Part shown: in pieces, positions 1 through 11,335 of the stretch
How the letters are laid out: each line of letters opens with the position of its first letter
How positions within the stretch are numbered: position 1 is the stretch's first letter
Assembly (NCBI RefSeq): GCF_047663525.1
Contig: NC_092597.1
Span: 21,840,001 to 21,904,000, forward strand
DNA: 64,000 nucleotides
Direction: 5' to 3'
Source: Anas platyrhynchos
Lineage: Eukaryota > Chordata > Aves > Anseriformes > Anatidae
Translations under genes and position numbers: made by a program
The notes under the pieces: generated by a model
Seen by the model: the letters and a program-made list of their open reading frames with translations, nothing else
Told to the model about the DNA's origin: nothing
The model's database searches: none

Positions 1-3000
1 ATAAACATCTGCCTGGAAACTATTTTTGAAGGGCATATATGGTAATAGTGGCTCAAAGGCAGGAGAAAGGCACCTACAGACAGCACGACTGGCATCGCAG
101 GCTGGTATTTTCTGCCTGTTGCTCTTCTGACTATAGCCAATGTATGTAAATCATGGTAGTAGCAAAAGGCGGTGAAACAAGTGGTGACTACAAGCCAGAT
201 ATTAATGCTTTTACGACAGAACAACCCGAGCACTTTCTGAGTGCTGGGGAGAACAGAAGGAAGTTGTTTTACAGTCAGCACCTGATTGCAGCGAGGCCAT
301 CGTCATCCAAGTTTGTCTGAAGCTGAGAGCGTGCGGGGAAACATCTTGAATCTCCCATTAATTAACCCTTTTCACTTTCACATCCCAAGCTGTGCGAGAC
401 GGCTACCTTGAGCAAAGGAGGAAAGAAGTGCTATGGGCCAGACCCATGGAAGTAGGCAGATTACACCAGATGTGCATCTGCCTTTAAGCTCCAGCCATAG
501 AGCTAAAATTAGCTTTTAGAAAAGAATGTTAAAAGCAACCAAGATGCATTTTTTTTATTGCATGTTTTCTTTTGTCATGATTTTTTTTTCCTAGTAGAAG
601 GTATGAGTCCAATTATCTGCATTTTCTCTGAGCAGTTGTTACTGAGGTTTATTAACATCTGGTGTTTGACCTAGACCATCAGTGTGTGGCACTGGTAGCA
701 AACAGGATTATGATGTGGCAAGGGGACATTCTTATGTGCATAAAGAATTCTTGGACTCCTTCCCGCCAGGGATGCTTGGATCCCTCAGAGATGGGTGTGG
801 GGTTTATGAGGAGGGGGAGGAGGGGTTACTCGCTGGTTTTCGACTCTTGATGGGTAACACCCTACCCGTGGGGCAAATAGCAGGCAAATCAGAACCAGGA
901 AGTGATGTGGCACATGCACATGAGAAATGATGGGTGGGGAATGTTAACCAAACTCGAAAGGAACTTGGGATAGGTGCCAGGTTGTGTTCTGGTTCAAACC
1001 CTTCAGCTTGGCTCCTAGTTCATCTCAAGTCAGTGGCCCATTCGGTAAAACCCTTATCTCTAAGAAGACCTGTGCAGCCAGGGGCAGGGAGGAAGTTTCT
1101 CTTTGTTTTTGTTGTTAGACGTAATTTGGACCAGAACGTGACAGGGATAGTCTGACAATTGCTTACTCATGGCTCTTGCGTTGCTCAGCACTCCTTCCTA
1201 CTCTGTATCACACAGTTTATCTTGAAAGCAACTAATGCTCTCAGCATGTATTGTTGATGGGCTAGGAAAGGTTTCTTATGCACGCTTGGTTTCTTTAGTA
1301 CAGTCTAACAGCAAGAAATGATGCCAGGAGCCAGAGCCCAGGCAGCAGCTCTAGCACTGCACAAATTTTAGAGGAGATCTGGCAGTGGGTATGTTTGGAA
1401 AATCATCGAAGTCACCTGCTGCCTTCTCTGGTCACTAAAGTTCATGAAGAATAGCTGGTTCTTCTTAGAGATAAATGTGCAATCTCCACTCAGGTGTGGC
1501 TCCGTGTATTCATAACAGGATGCCCTTTAGATACCTAGTAGGGCTAGTCTTTTGTGGTCATCCAGCCATGAATCTTGAGGTTATGGTTTAAGGGGATGCT
1601 AGATCTTAGATATATTTACATTGCTCTCGTTGCGAGCCCTGAAATCAACCATTATGGGATCAGAGCTTTTCCAGCTTCTTCATAAGAGAAGTCCAGTCAG
1701 CTCCTATGCCACCCTGGAACAACCAGACCAGTTGTCAAGCCCTGGGTCTTCTCCTGAGATGCTGGATTGAGGGGAGTGGAGGGTCTACAAGAGGTAAAGA
1801 ACAAGGATTCCTGCATTCCGTGTGAGATCTTGTCCCACTTCAACAGCTTTGTTGACACAACACATCATGTGAAAGGAGCGCAGTGATCATCGCATGAAGC
1901 AGCATTTATCTTTTGAACGTAATTATTCAGTAGAACCAAAAGCTGCAGATTAAAGAATGTCCCTCAAGAAATGCTGAGTATTTGAGCCCAGGGAACTGCT
2001 AGATACACGATCTGATGAAATAATTGAGAGAATATGCCTGGTTTCCTTCAGTGAAACATGCAAGCCATCTCTAAACGCTCATTTGTTATGTAGAGATTTT
2101 GCTGCTTGGATCCTAATTTTTCACAGCTGTAAACAGAAGACAAAGGGTGGTGGAAAAAAAAACAGTCTTAAGTAGGAAGGAAGAGGTGTGTGATCAGAAA
2201 ACCTTTGGCAAGTTAAGAGGATTAAGAAAGGCCCCAATGTTCTGATTTTAAGTTCTCTGAGTTGGACTAACATCATGGATTAAATTTGGGTGGCTAAGAG
2301 GAAGAAAATACCTCATTAAAAAGAAGCAATTGGGTTTAAAGTTGTTGTAAGACAATGGCTGAAACAGCTCAACTGGAATGGTCTCGCTTGCTTAATTCAG
2401 GGGTTTTGTGTGCATGTGTGTTTTTAATGCCCTCCCCCACCTCTCCACTCTCAATCTAAAAGCCCGAAAGATTTGCTTTAAAATATATTACTTTTCCTTC
2501 TTCCCTCTCAGTATTGCAGTATTTGGGCTGTGTCGGTGCTGTTTAGAATTGTGCTCAGCAGTGAAGCTGGGCTGATGTTGGGAGCTGGGAAACCTTTGCT
2601 CTGGGCTGAAAAATGACATGGGAAAAATGTGAGACCAGTCGTAGCAATTATTTCAAGTCCACCTCTTCTTTTCCAAAAGTGATATTGTAAGATTTTTGTA
2701 CCCTTACTCTTTGCAAGGAGATAACTATTGGCAATTAAGCAGGTGATTGTTCTGGTGGGATTAAACTCTGTGGTGAAGAGTGTTTGTCCATATTTTGGAG
2801 AAAAAAATGGAAAAAAAAATGATCTGAAAGAGCAGAAGCTGTGGTGAGACTGATGCTGAGAGCACGGCCAGAAAGCAGCTGGGAGGCTGTAGGGTGGCAA
2901 GCAGCGAGGCAGATAAATTAGGCCGTGTCCCTGACCCCTTTACTGAGACGTCTCCTCAGGACTGTTTAGTGCTGGGTTCATGTGGCAAAGTTGCTCACGA

Positions 3001-3960
3001 CCAAAAAATCTCTCGGTCAGGCTGCTGACGGCGTGTGGCCACTGCAGGAAGCCAACAGGAGGAGAGCTGAGTGCCGCGGCCTGGGCAGGTGCGAGCCCCG
3101 GCGGCTTCCTCCCAAACAGAGCCCCGTCCAAGGCAGGGATTAGTCCAAGAGGAAGCCAGAAGGGACCGCAACCCTCCTCGGTTAACCAGGCTTGGGTTTG
3201 AGAGGGATTTGCTCTCTCCTCGCTGCCAGCAAAGCCAGCGGCCAACCTTCCATTGACGTGAGCGGGCCTGGTTTCCACTCGGCCTATCTCGCCGTTACCT
3301 CAGGTGCCTTCTGCCGCGCCTTCCCCTCGCTCAGCCGGGCAGGCTTCTCGTTTTCGTACTGAAAGCGGAGCAGTTCCTCTGAGAGCGGCTCTCTCAGCCG
3401 TAATATCTTGCCAATGGAAAAAGTGACACTAAAAATAAACTTGTTTCGGAAAGAAGCAAAGGCGGCTTCCAAAAAATCCCGAACTAAAAAGGAAAAAGGG
3501 GAAAAAAAGGAAAAAAAAAAATAAAATAGTCTAGACAGCTGCAGTAGGTGGAGGCAATAACAACCAAAAGGAATAAATTAAACTGTGGTTGAGGGGAGAA
3601 TTTGTCTCCCCTGATTGCAAGACAAAAGAAACCCAATTCCTTGTTTGTAGAAAGAGATGTTTGGGAATTTCTCGGGCCAGCTGAGGGCCTATTAGAGTGA
3701 TGTGAACTGGAAATGGAGTTAGAGGGCTTTGGCTGGTTGCATGACCCAACTCTGGACCACACACAATACGCGAGGCTTTGACAAGGCGGCGAGTAGTGGT
3801 AGGTGGCAAAGCCGTCTGCTATGGCCCTGAACAACACGACCAACTTCTGCTCCGCGGCCTCGGCACATCTGCAGCGGCGGTGGAAGGAAAAGCCGGCTTC
3901 TTTCCTCCCAGACGTCTACCTCTGCTTCTCAAAACCACCCTGCAGTTATAGCTGGATCGA
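1..3960. other. Intergenic DNA, distal upstream flank
   Basis: No coding exon is recognisable on either strand; the open frames here are short and lack protein-family motifs. The first 2.8 kb is ordinary, CpG-poor sequence. From about 2,890 to 3,480 the base composition becomes richer in G+C and CpG, with several CGs around 3,270-3,400, and this patch ends in an A-rich tract. It may be a weak regulatory patch, but nothing in the sequence fixes a function. No CR1 copy was seen here. Confidence 0.6.
3486..3527. repeat. A-rich low-complexity tract
   Basis: A purine-only stretch, almost all A with a few G, directly follows the mildly CpG-rich patch. It reads as low-complexity DNA. No retroposon body adjoins it that would make it a poly(A) tail. 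Confidence 0.75.
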
Positions 3961-3975
3961 CACTTAATGGATGCA

Positions 3976-4043
3976 AGTTGTGACTGTGGTTTTAAAATTC
4001 ACAAAACAAAGTTGTGACTGCGGTTTCAAAATTCACGAAGCAG
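3976..4043. repeat. Tandem duplication of a 34-base unit
   Basis: Two adjacent 34-base units (3976-4009 and 4010-4043) both begin agttgtgactg and contain aaaattcac. By eye they differ at five positions, all transitions. This looks like a local duplication that has since decayed. Confidence 0.85.
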
Positions 4044-4258
4044 TGGATTTCCCCTCTTTATTCTTCCAGTTGCAAGCAAACCGTAGGCTGGGTCCTGCCA
4101 ATGCTCTGGGTGGGTTTTGTTGGTTTGAGTTTCTTGTCATTCCTGGGTGTTGAGGCTGCACAGTTTGCAAAGAGTTTTGTGCTTTTTATGTGTCCAAAGT
4201 GTACATGTATGTATGCATGCCACACAAACTTTGACTTGTTTGCCAGTTATTTGTTTCA

Positions 4259-4345
4259 GTGTGGGCAGGATTTCATCCTGTGTCAGTACTCACAGAGACT
4301 TCAATGGAAGCTCTTTACCATACTCATTTATTTTCCAACTTCTGA
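4259..4345. repeat. Possible decayed palindromic ancient repeat
   Basis: The stretch has 'agtactcac' then 'acttcaatgg' then 'catactca'. This resembles the palindromic 'tactcac...cttcaatgg...gtactca' layout of widespread old archosaur/turtle repeats, as I remember them. The match is short and imperfect, so this is a weak call; it could be coincidence. Confidence 0.25.
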
Positions 4346-4973
4346 AGGAACAGATGAAAATCCATCCAAAGAAAATAGCCACAGTCAAATTCTCAGTCTA
4401 CTTTGTCCTCTTAATGAAATCTGTCGTTGGTCTCTGTATAATCTGTCTTGTAAAAATGAAACCTCTCAAGAGCGGGCACTTAGAACACAAAAAAGGGATC
4501 GAAATGTTTCTGCTTCAGGAGGTGTACCTGGAGTTAGGAGCCCGGGCATCAAATCCCATCTCACATCACACAGCAGAGGGGAGACCCATGGGGTATCCAT
4601 GTCTCCTGTGAGTAGCTGAGGTTAAAACACGAGGCTGGCTTGCCCACTGCTAGTTGTTAGGGGCCACTTGTCGTTTGATAAAAGCCCAAGTGTCCAGACC
4701 GAATTCCAGTTTGCTTATTACAATTTTTCTTACATGAAACTCATCCCGTGATTTCAGTAGAAACTCAGATTTTCCTTTGCTTTTCCTGCAGCCTTGCACT
4801 GCAGAGTGGCTGCAATTTGGGTTTAAATGTGACCTGTTTGTTGTTTTGTTGTTGTTGCTTGTTTTGCTGTTTTAACTTTAGGACCAATTAGTAAAACAGG
4901 TGTGAGGTACTCTGACATCCAGCTGGAAGAAAAGATTGCAATTGGCTTATTTATTCACCACTTGCAAGCTTCC

Positions 4974-5004
4974 ATTTTTTTTTAATTGATTTTTTTTTTT
5001 TTTT
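4974..5004. repeat. T-rich homopolymer tract
   Basis: Two T runs are separated by 'aattga'. This is low-complexity DNA with no attached retroposon body that I can recognise. Confidence 0.75.
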
Positions 5005-6427
5005 AAGGAATTAATTGTTATTATTTGCATTAAGGTTGTAACTAGCTGCATACCCCCAGACACAGATAGCTAATGAAATCCCAGTACCTTGGCCCAGCAG
5101 TTATTTGGTTTGACATCAGACCCGGATGAGAAGACATGGAGTGTTGTGGTTTTTTTCAAAGCCCCAGTGAGGTCATTGCTGGCACAACTAGCAATCTCAG
5201 GTAGAGCTCATCTTGTCGATCCAGGGAGATTAAACTCCAGGAATTTGATGCTCAGAAGCATTCTGTGAAGTATCTCCATCTGTGGGCTTGCTTCCTGCTC
5301 GTGGTCTGTGGCAGCCTGGGTTTGTTTGCTTGGAAAGTGGCAACACCACTTAGAGGGTTTGGGTTGGTTTTGGCTCGTCTCCTTCCTGTGTCAGGCAGGC
5401 TTTAAGGAGCGGTGCTGGGGGTTCAGCCTGGTTTCCTAGGGAAATGAGCCTGATGTGAGTGCACCGTCCCTGTCAGCTCACTCTTCCTCAGTGCTTCCTG
5501 CACCTGATGGTCTGGGAGACAGCAAATAGCTGCAAGGTTTGTGGAAACATTGGGCTAGAGAGAGAAAAGAGAGAGATGTGTCAAGTTGTCGTTGCACCCT
5601 CTTGTGAACAGTGTTGTGTTTTTTAACTTTGGTTAGAATTTTTTCCTACATCTGCATGAAATGACCCAAGACATACAGCCATAGAAAGTCCCTGGCTTCA
5701 TGAGTGCCACCGCTGCTCTAAAAACATCATCTAAGTTCCTGTGTTTGCCCAGAAGCTGTGCTGAGTGTCAGATAAGCTCACCTGGAAATGACAAGCCTAC
5801 TAAAACGATTTAGTGCGACCTGTGAAACTCTCTGCAATAATAAACCCGCCCTGTGCAAACAGAAAATACCCAGGGTGCTGGGTGCTGGGCACCTTTCCTG
5901 GCTGCACTTCAAGCATCAGCCTCCCCGGGAGGTGTGGGGACTGACTCAGCCCCAGCCGTGCTTACGGTCCGGGAACCGTGGGCACGGACAGGGATCCAGG
6001 CAGATAATGGGAGGGATGTTCCCGTATGAAGTGCGGATAAAAGGCGGCGTGCTATTTCTGCACCACCTGATCTGCTTCCTCCTCCCTGGTTCCTTTTGAT
6101 GTTTGCTTTCACGGCGATTTCTTACAATGTGAAATTCATCCTGGTTTTAATGCTTTGGGGATGGCGTGGTTTTTCAGATGAACAGAACAAGGATGTAGAG
6201 CTCTGAAAGATTCCTCTGCTCTTTATCAGCTATTTCTTTCAAGTACTAAATGCCTTTTCTTTTCCTTTTTGTTCTGTAAAGGTGAATTCTTCCCCTGTGC
6301 TGTTTACTAATTAAAAGTTAGTTGGTAAAGAATAAGCATATTGTCCCTGCTGCGGTTTGATCTATTGTTATTAGGGCTCTGTGTTGTTACAGATGAGATC
6401 AAAGAATTTAATTTATGATGGGTGGAT

Positions 6428-6439
6428 AGGTCAAGTTCA
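6428..6439 (+). promoter_or_regulatory. DR0 nuclear-receptor half-site pair
   Basis: AGGTCA is followed with no spacer by AGTTCA. A direct repeat with zero spacing is the known binding layout for germ cell nuclear factor (NR6A1), and it also contains an extended TCAAGTTCA monomer site. The sequence match is exact to half-site consensus; occupancy is inference, and one such 12-mer can arise by chance. Confidence 0.3.
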
Positions 6440-8345
6440 GTCGTCTGAAGCGAGCGCTGGGTGGAAAGCACGGTCAGGCAATAATGTCTCAAGCAGCAGC
6501 CCAGGCAATAAGCTTTTCCTTATAAATAATACAGTCCCACTTTCTCCACTTTTGACTCAAGAAGCCCAGCGGTCCTTTGGATATAAATATTCGAGGACAG
6601 CTGGATGCAGGCTATTAAATCCCTTCTGCCTTTCCTTGGTACAATATACACAGGAGATAATATAGCACCAGAGGAACCCAAGGCTTAAGATAAAGTAGAA
6701 ATCCCAGGACCACAACTGCGTGTTTCAGCCAGCCTGGTTCACAGGTCTGCATCGTGTTTGCATGCATGCTGCAAGTTCCTATGATATTTTTAACATGGTT
6801 TTGAAATATCCCCTGAGCTTGCAGCAAGAACCTCTAATTAAGACCTAAAGTTGATGCTGCTAAGTCTTAGTCACACCCTAATAACAAAAGGGGAATGGGG
6901 CAGCGGAACAAATTTATTGGGTCTGCTTATAGTCTCTAGCTGCAATATTTTCCTTGAACTCTGCTCAAAGAGGAGTGGGTTGGATTATTTCCATTTCATC
7001 TTTATTTATTACACACCAGCGTGCAGCACTGTTATGAAACCAAGAAAGACACCCACCTCTCCCCCATGCCTATGGAAACCATGAGGACTGGCTTGACGTG
7101 CAAGATGAGTAACCTGGGAGCAGTTTCTGGGCTCTATTATTAGTCTGTGCCTATGAGTGCATGGCTAATATAGCTGCAAACGTGGTTTGTACTTTCCCTG
7201 TATTCTGCCCAACTGGAGCCTGGAAGCTTTTTTGGATGGGAACCCCACCTCCTTGTGTGTTTGGAGAGTGCTCAGCATGCCATGGGTTGGTAGAAAAGGG
7301 GCAGGAGAGCCCGTGGCTCTACAGGATGGACTCACAGAGCTTCATCTCATTGTGTGCCTGCTTGTCCATGTGTGTTTTTCTGTCCCGGCAAAGGCTGAGG
7401 TTTCTTTGGGCCAGGCAAGCACATTATAAGGCAGCCAAGCTGCAGCCTGTATATATGAGCCAATGTGAAATATTGATGTTTTTAAAAATAAAGAAATGAA
7501 TAAAAGCCCCTTTCCCTGATGTGATTTACAAGGGAGAAGTGATTGATTGGTGCTCTGATGGATGGCTCAGCCTGATCCTCCGCAAGGTCTGTTTTCTTCC
7601 CGCTCATGTAGCTTTGGGTTTGATCAGAGCCCCCCATGTGGAGACCCCAGGGTGTCCTGTCCTGTGCAGGGATTCTGCTCCTGGGCTCTCTCTGTAGTCT
7701 GCCCCCAGCTTGTCCAGTCCCATCTGAACCACCGAAGTTACTCATAAACTTGGATTATTTTTTTTTCTGGGGTGTTTTGAAGCATGAGCAGTTCCTCAGG
7801 CGGGATCACGGCGCGGTGACGCAGTGCTGGTGTGACAGGGGGAAGCGGTGCACCAGGAAGGAAGGAGATGCTCGAGGAGGGAAAAACCTTGCACCCGTGT
7901 CCCAGCTGGGCTCCCACCCATGACACGGTCTCAGGAGACCAGCTGGAAACCCTGTGCTGTACAGTAACAGATTCCTCCGCCTGTTGCAGGGGAGAAGTCA
8001 CAGGACTGGCAGCAGCCTTTCAGCTTTTACAATATTTTCAGTTCCTGATACCATCATCAGTTCCTGATTCTCCCTTTTTAGTGACTCTATTTTTAACAAT
8101 GAGAGGTCAAACTCTACCGTGAAACTGCAGCTGGGCAGCTCCCTGCCCAGCCAGTGTGTCGAAGGGTTGGGGATTGGCCTCATTTCAGCTGCCGTGACTG
8201 GCTGATGCTCACGATTTTCAGCATCTCTTTGCTGTTGGGTCTTTTTTCATTATCACTGCACCCCGGGATCTTTTGCCCTGCTTAGCTACTTTTGGTCTTA
8301 TCTGCTGGTTTCTTTCTCTGTTACTCTTAAAGTCTTTTGCTCTGC

Positions 8346-8361
8346 TTTTTTTTTTTTTTTT
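8346..8361. repeat. T homopolymer
   Basis: An uninterrupted run of 16 T in intergenic DNA, followed by 'aaaggtcca'. There is no adjoining recognisable retroposon. Confidence 0.8.
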
Positions 8362-11322
8362 AAAGGTCCATCTCTTTTTCTGCAGTTGTTCTTCCTGTCC
8401 TTTGAGCACCTTATGGGGTCTGATTGCTAATGTGGGTCGTAGCAGGGTGATACCAGGATGGAAGATGCTCCCAGGGTATTGTTTTAACCCAACCAAAACC
8501 ATGAATCAGTGTCTTCTTGTAAGTCTTGCACCCCATGAGTGTAGGTCCAGAAAATCCACACAGCCTGGGAAAGCTTTGGGGATGCTCACAAATGTGTTGC
8601 TCAACCAAACCTAAGGTCCAAAACCTTTAAAAATGTTCCCACTACCACTCAGTCTGCCACTCAGCTTGAAAGCTTTAAAAGGGGAACTGGTGGGTGCTGC
8701 AGTGTCTGCCTTTCTGTCTTTGTTGCATTTACTGTGCTTTCATTTTCTGGAATAAAAGGTTAAGCTTTTATTTGTCGTGACTTTACAATGTATCATCTTG
8801 GAAATCAATCTTCCCTTTTAGTTTACTTAATAATGCTGTCTAAAGTCATCAGCTAGAAAGCATTCAGTGGCAATTACAAGAAATCTTCTCAGAACCTACT
8901 CCCAGCACTGGTAAGCTAGAGAGACAAAGAAAATCTTTTACAACCTATTTTTCCTGTCTTAGTAAAATAATAGCAGTCCCCTGAGAGACATTAGTAACTG
9001 TTGAGAACCAATATTTAGATGTAGTAATTTATCTTCTTGTTTATAGAAACCACAATTAAATACTTTAAAATCTCCAGAAAATTATAATTAGGGATGCGTA
9101 GCCAAATTTGAAGGGGGGGCGGAGGAAGAAGAGAAAAAGAAGAATGACTTTTAGTGTCTGGGGATTTGTGTTGTTTGTTTCTGTTGACTAATATATACAG
9201 TAAACTGCCCGAGTCCTGAGGTGACTCACGGGCTGTGCAGATGGTGAGCTTTCCTCCGGGCTCGCTGAGTTAATTGAGTAGGAAGAGATGCTGCACAACC
9301 GCCTCCTCCGGTCCCATGTCCTCTTCCCCTGCTGCAAAGGCAGGGGGTGTGTGAAAACCCCTCCTGCAGACCCAGCTGCAGGAACATCGGGGTTTCCAGG
9401 CGATTACGTTTTTTGGGAAGCTCGTGCTCTGACCCAGGGTGAGCAAAATGAAATTAGTTGGGGTCTTCTGGAGGCTGCCAAGATGAAAGCCATGCGAAGG
9501 ACACAAGCACGTGGGAGGAGAATGGCTTTTTGAGGATAAAGTAGCTTATTTCAAGCCCGAGTGTGGAGTCTCAGAGGGATGATTCCTGCCCAGGAAGGGC
9601 TGTGGTGTGAGCAGCAATCTGCCTTTCACTGCTAGGAATGAGCATTTGTCACCTTTATGGAGCTTTGGGAGAAAAGAGGTGTTAAAACGTAAAAAAAATA
9701 AAAATATAAACTGGCCACAGACAACCCCTTTCGTTGTCCATCCCTGCTGCTCTCACAGTTGTGCATGGGCTGCTTGAGGCTGGCTTTTGGGACCTGGGCA
9801 ACCCCAGAGAGGGAGCACAGACCACAAGAACTCAAATTCTACGTGAAATTCCCTAGAGACCTCTCATAAGTTACTGCATGGCTGCTTGAGTGAGATGCCA
9901 AGGAGCTGTGGTCTCTTCACCCAGCCTCTCAGGGCACTGTGCTTCTTTATCCAAGCTCACCTCTCACTGACTTGTGTGTTCCCCATAAAGCTGAAGAGCC
10001 CTTGTGTTCCACAGTCCCAAATCACTGTTCCTTGTGAAGTTTCATGAAGATCCATTCCCCTGTCCTAGCCTCAGGGAGAGTTCCCTTTACACCAGGCACA
10101 GGGAACGACAGGAACGCCCCAAAGCGATGCTGGCCCCAGGACGTGGCTGATGAGATGTAGCCGAAGCGGAGGGTGACATCATGTTAGCTCTGGTTGGAGT
10201 CATCTGCTGATGGCACTGAGCTCTTACAGGAACCTGGCCCTGGCTGTGAGTATCGAGCTTTTCTGAAAATCCTGACTCTGTTCTGTATTCACAAGGACAG
10301 CCTTACTATGCAAAGCCTCTTCTTGGCATGGGGACAGACGCAGGCTTGTAACAGTATGCACTTAGTTATAGATGTAATTTTATTTGCCTTTGTTAGAATC
10401 TTTAATATAAAACTCAGTAAAAAGACCTCTCTAATAAAAATGGCTCAGAGAAATAACAATAAACAGGTTTTATGATACGGAAGATGCATTAAAAAAATCC
10501 TACTAAGAAAAATGATCTTAAGAGTCTCCAAAAAATATGAATATGGAAGGAGAGACTTTTTTCCCCACCCGCTGCAATCAAAGATGGGTGGTCTGCGTGC
10601 CATGTGAGCTTCCTCACTCCGGCTCTTGTGGGCAGGAGGAGGGGAAGCTGCACTCTGTCTCGGTAATGAGCTCTGACTGTCCAGGAAAGCATTTATTTTT
10701 GCAAAATTAAAAAGGGGGGGAGTCAATGGATCTGTTTATAGCTATATAAAAAGGCAGAGAAGTTAATGCTAACATATGTTGCTTCATGTTCCCAGAGCAA
10801 AAACATTTGCAGGATGGTAGTCCGGAGCGCAGGTGGTAGGCGATCGATACCTTTATTTAAGTTTGAGGGGATGGCAGGGCTGCTCACCTGCAGGAGGAGC
10901 TGCCGCGAGCGCACAGAACCCCTGCAGACACGTTATGGTCATGTATGGATGTTGTAGGCACCATATTACAGAGACGTTAAGGGTTTGTTCCCCGCTACCA
11001 GGATCTCTACAGCTCAGGCTGGAAGCCACAGGCATCTCCGAGGCTGGTGGTGCACCCAGGCCGTGTCCAGGTGTCCTCCTGAGCACCCCAGGAGCCCACG
11101 TCCCTGCATCCAAAAGGCTTTGTTCAGCAGGTGTCCCCACAGCCATGGTGATGGTGTCTTAAAGGGATGGGAGAACAACATGCACCAGTTGGGCAAACTG
11201 GTGGCACGGGGACCCCTCTCTGAGTTGTGGCCATGGTCGTGTCTTCTACTGAGGGAAGAGTGAACAATGCAAGGGGTAGAGCAGCAGTGTCGGTGCTCTG
11301 TGATTACTGGGTTAGATTTAGG

Positions 11323-11335
11323 AGGTCAGGGACCT
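11323..11335. promoter_or_regulatory. IR1-like nuclear-receptor site, one mismatch
   Basis: AGGTCA, one spacer base, then GGACCT. This is an inverted repeat with one mismatch in the second half-site (ideal TGACCT). IR1 layouts are known for FXR/RXR and steroid-type receptors. Function here is conjecture. Confidence 0.2.

Larger units (their letters stand above)
4044..10193. other. Intergenic DNA
   Basis: No gene is recognised. The open frames of 100-200 codons between 4,000 and 4,620 overlap each other in different frames and have no family motif. The block contains a T-rich run near 4,974-5,004, a possible decayed palindromic repeat near 4,259-4,345, a direct repeat of nuclear-receptor half-sites at 6,428, and a T run at 8,346-8,361. 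The rest is unremarkable single-copy sequence. Confidence 0.6.

Noticed and set aside
4014..4619. 201-codon frame after the tandem duplication
   Set aside because: No domain; a competing frame overlaps it and composition is not coding-like.
10743..10756. TATATAAAAAGGC TATA-like string
   Set aside because: No downstream exon or CpG context; expected by chance in AT-rich DNA.
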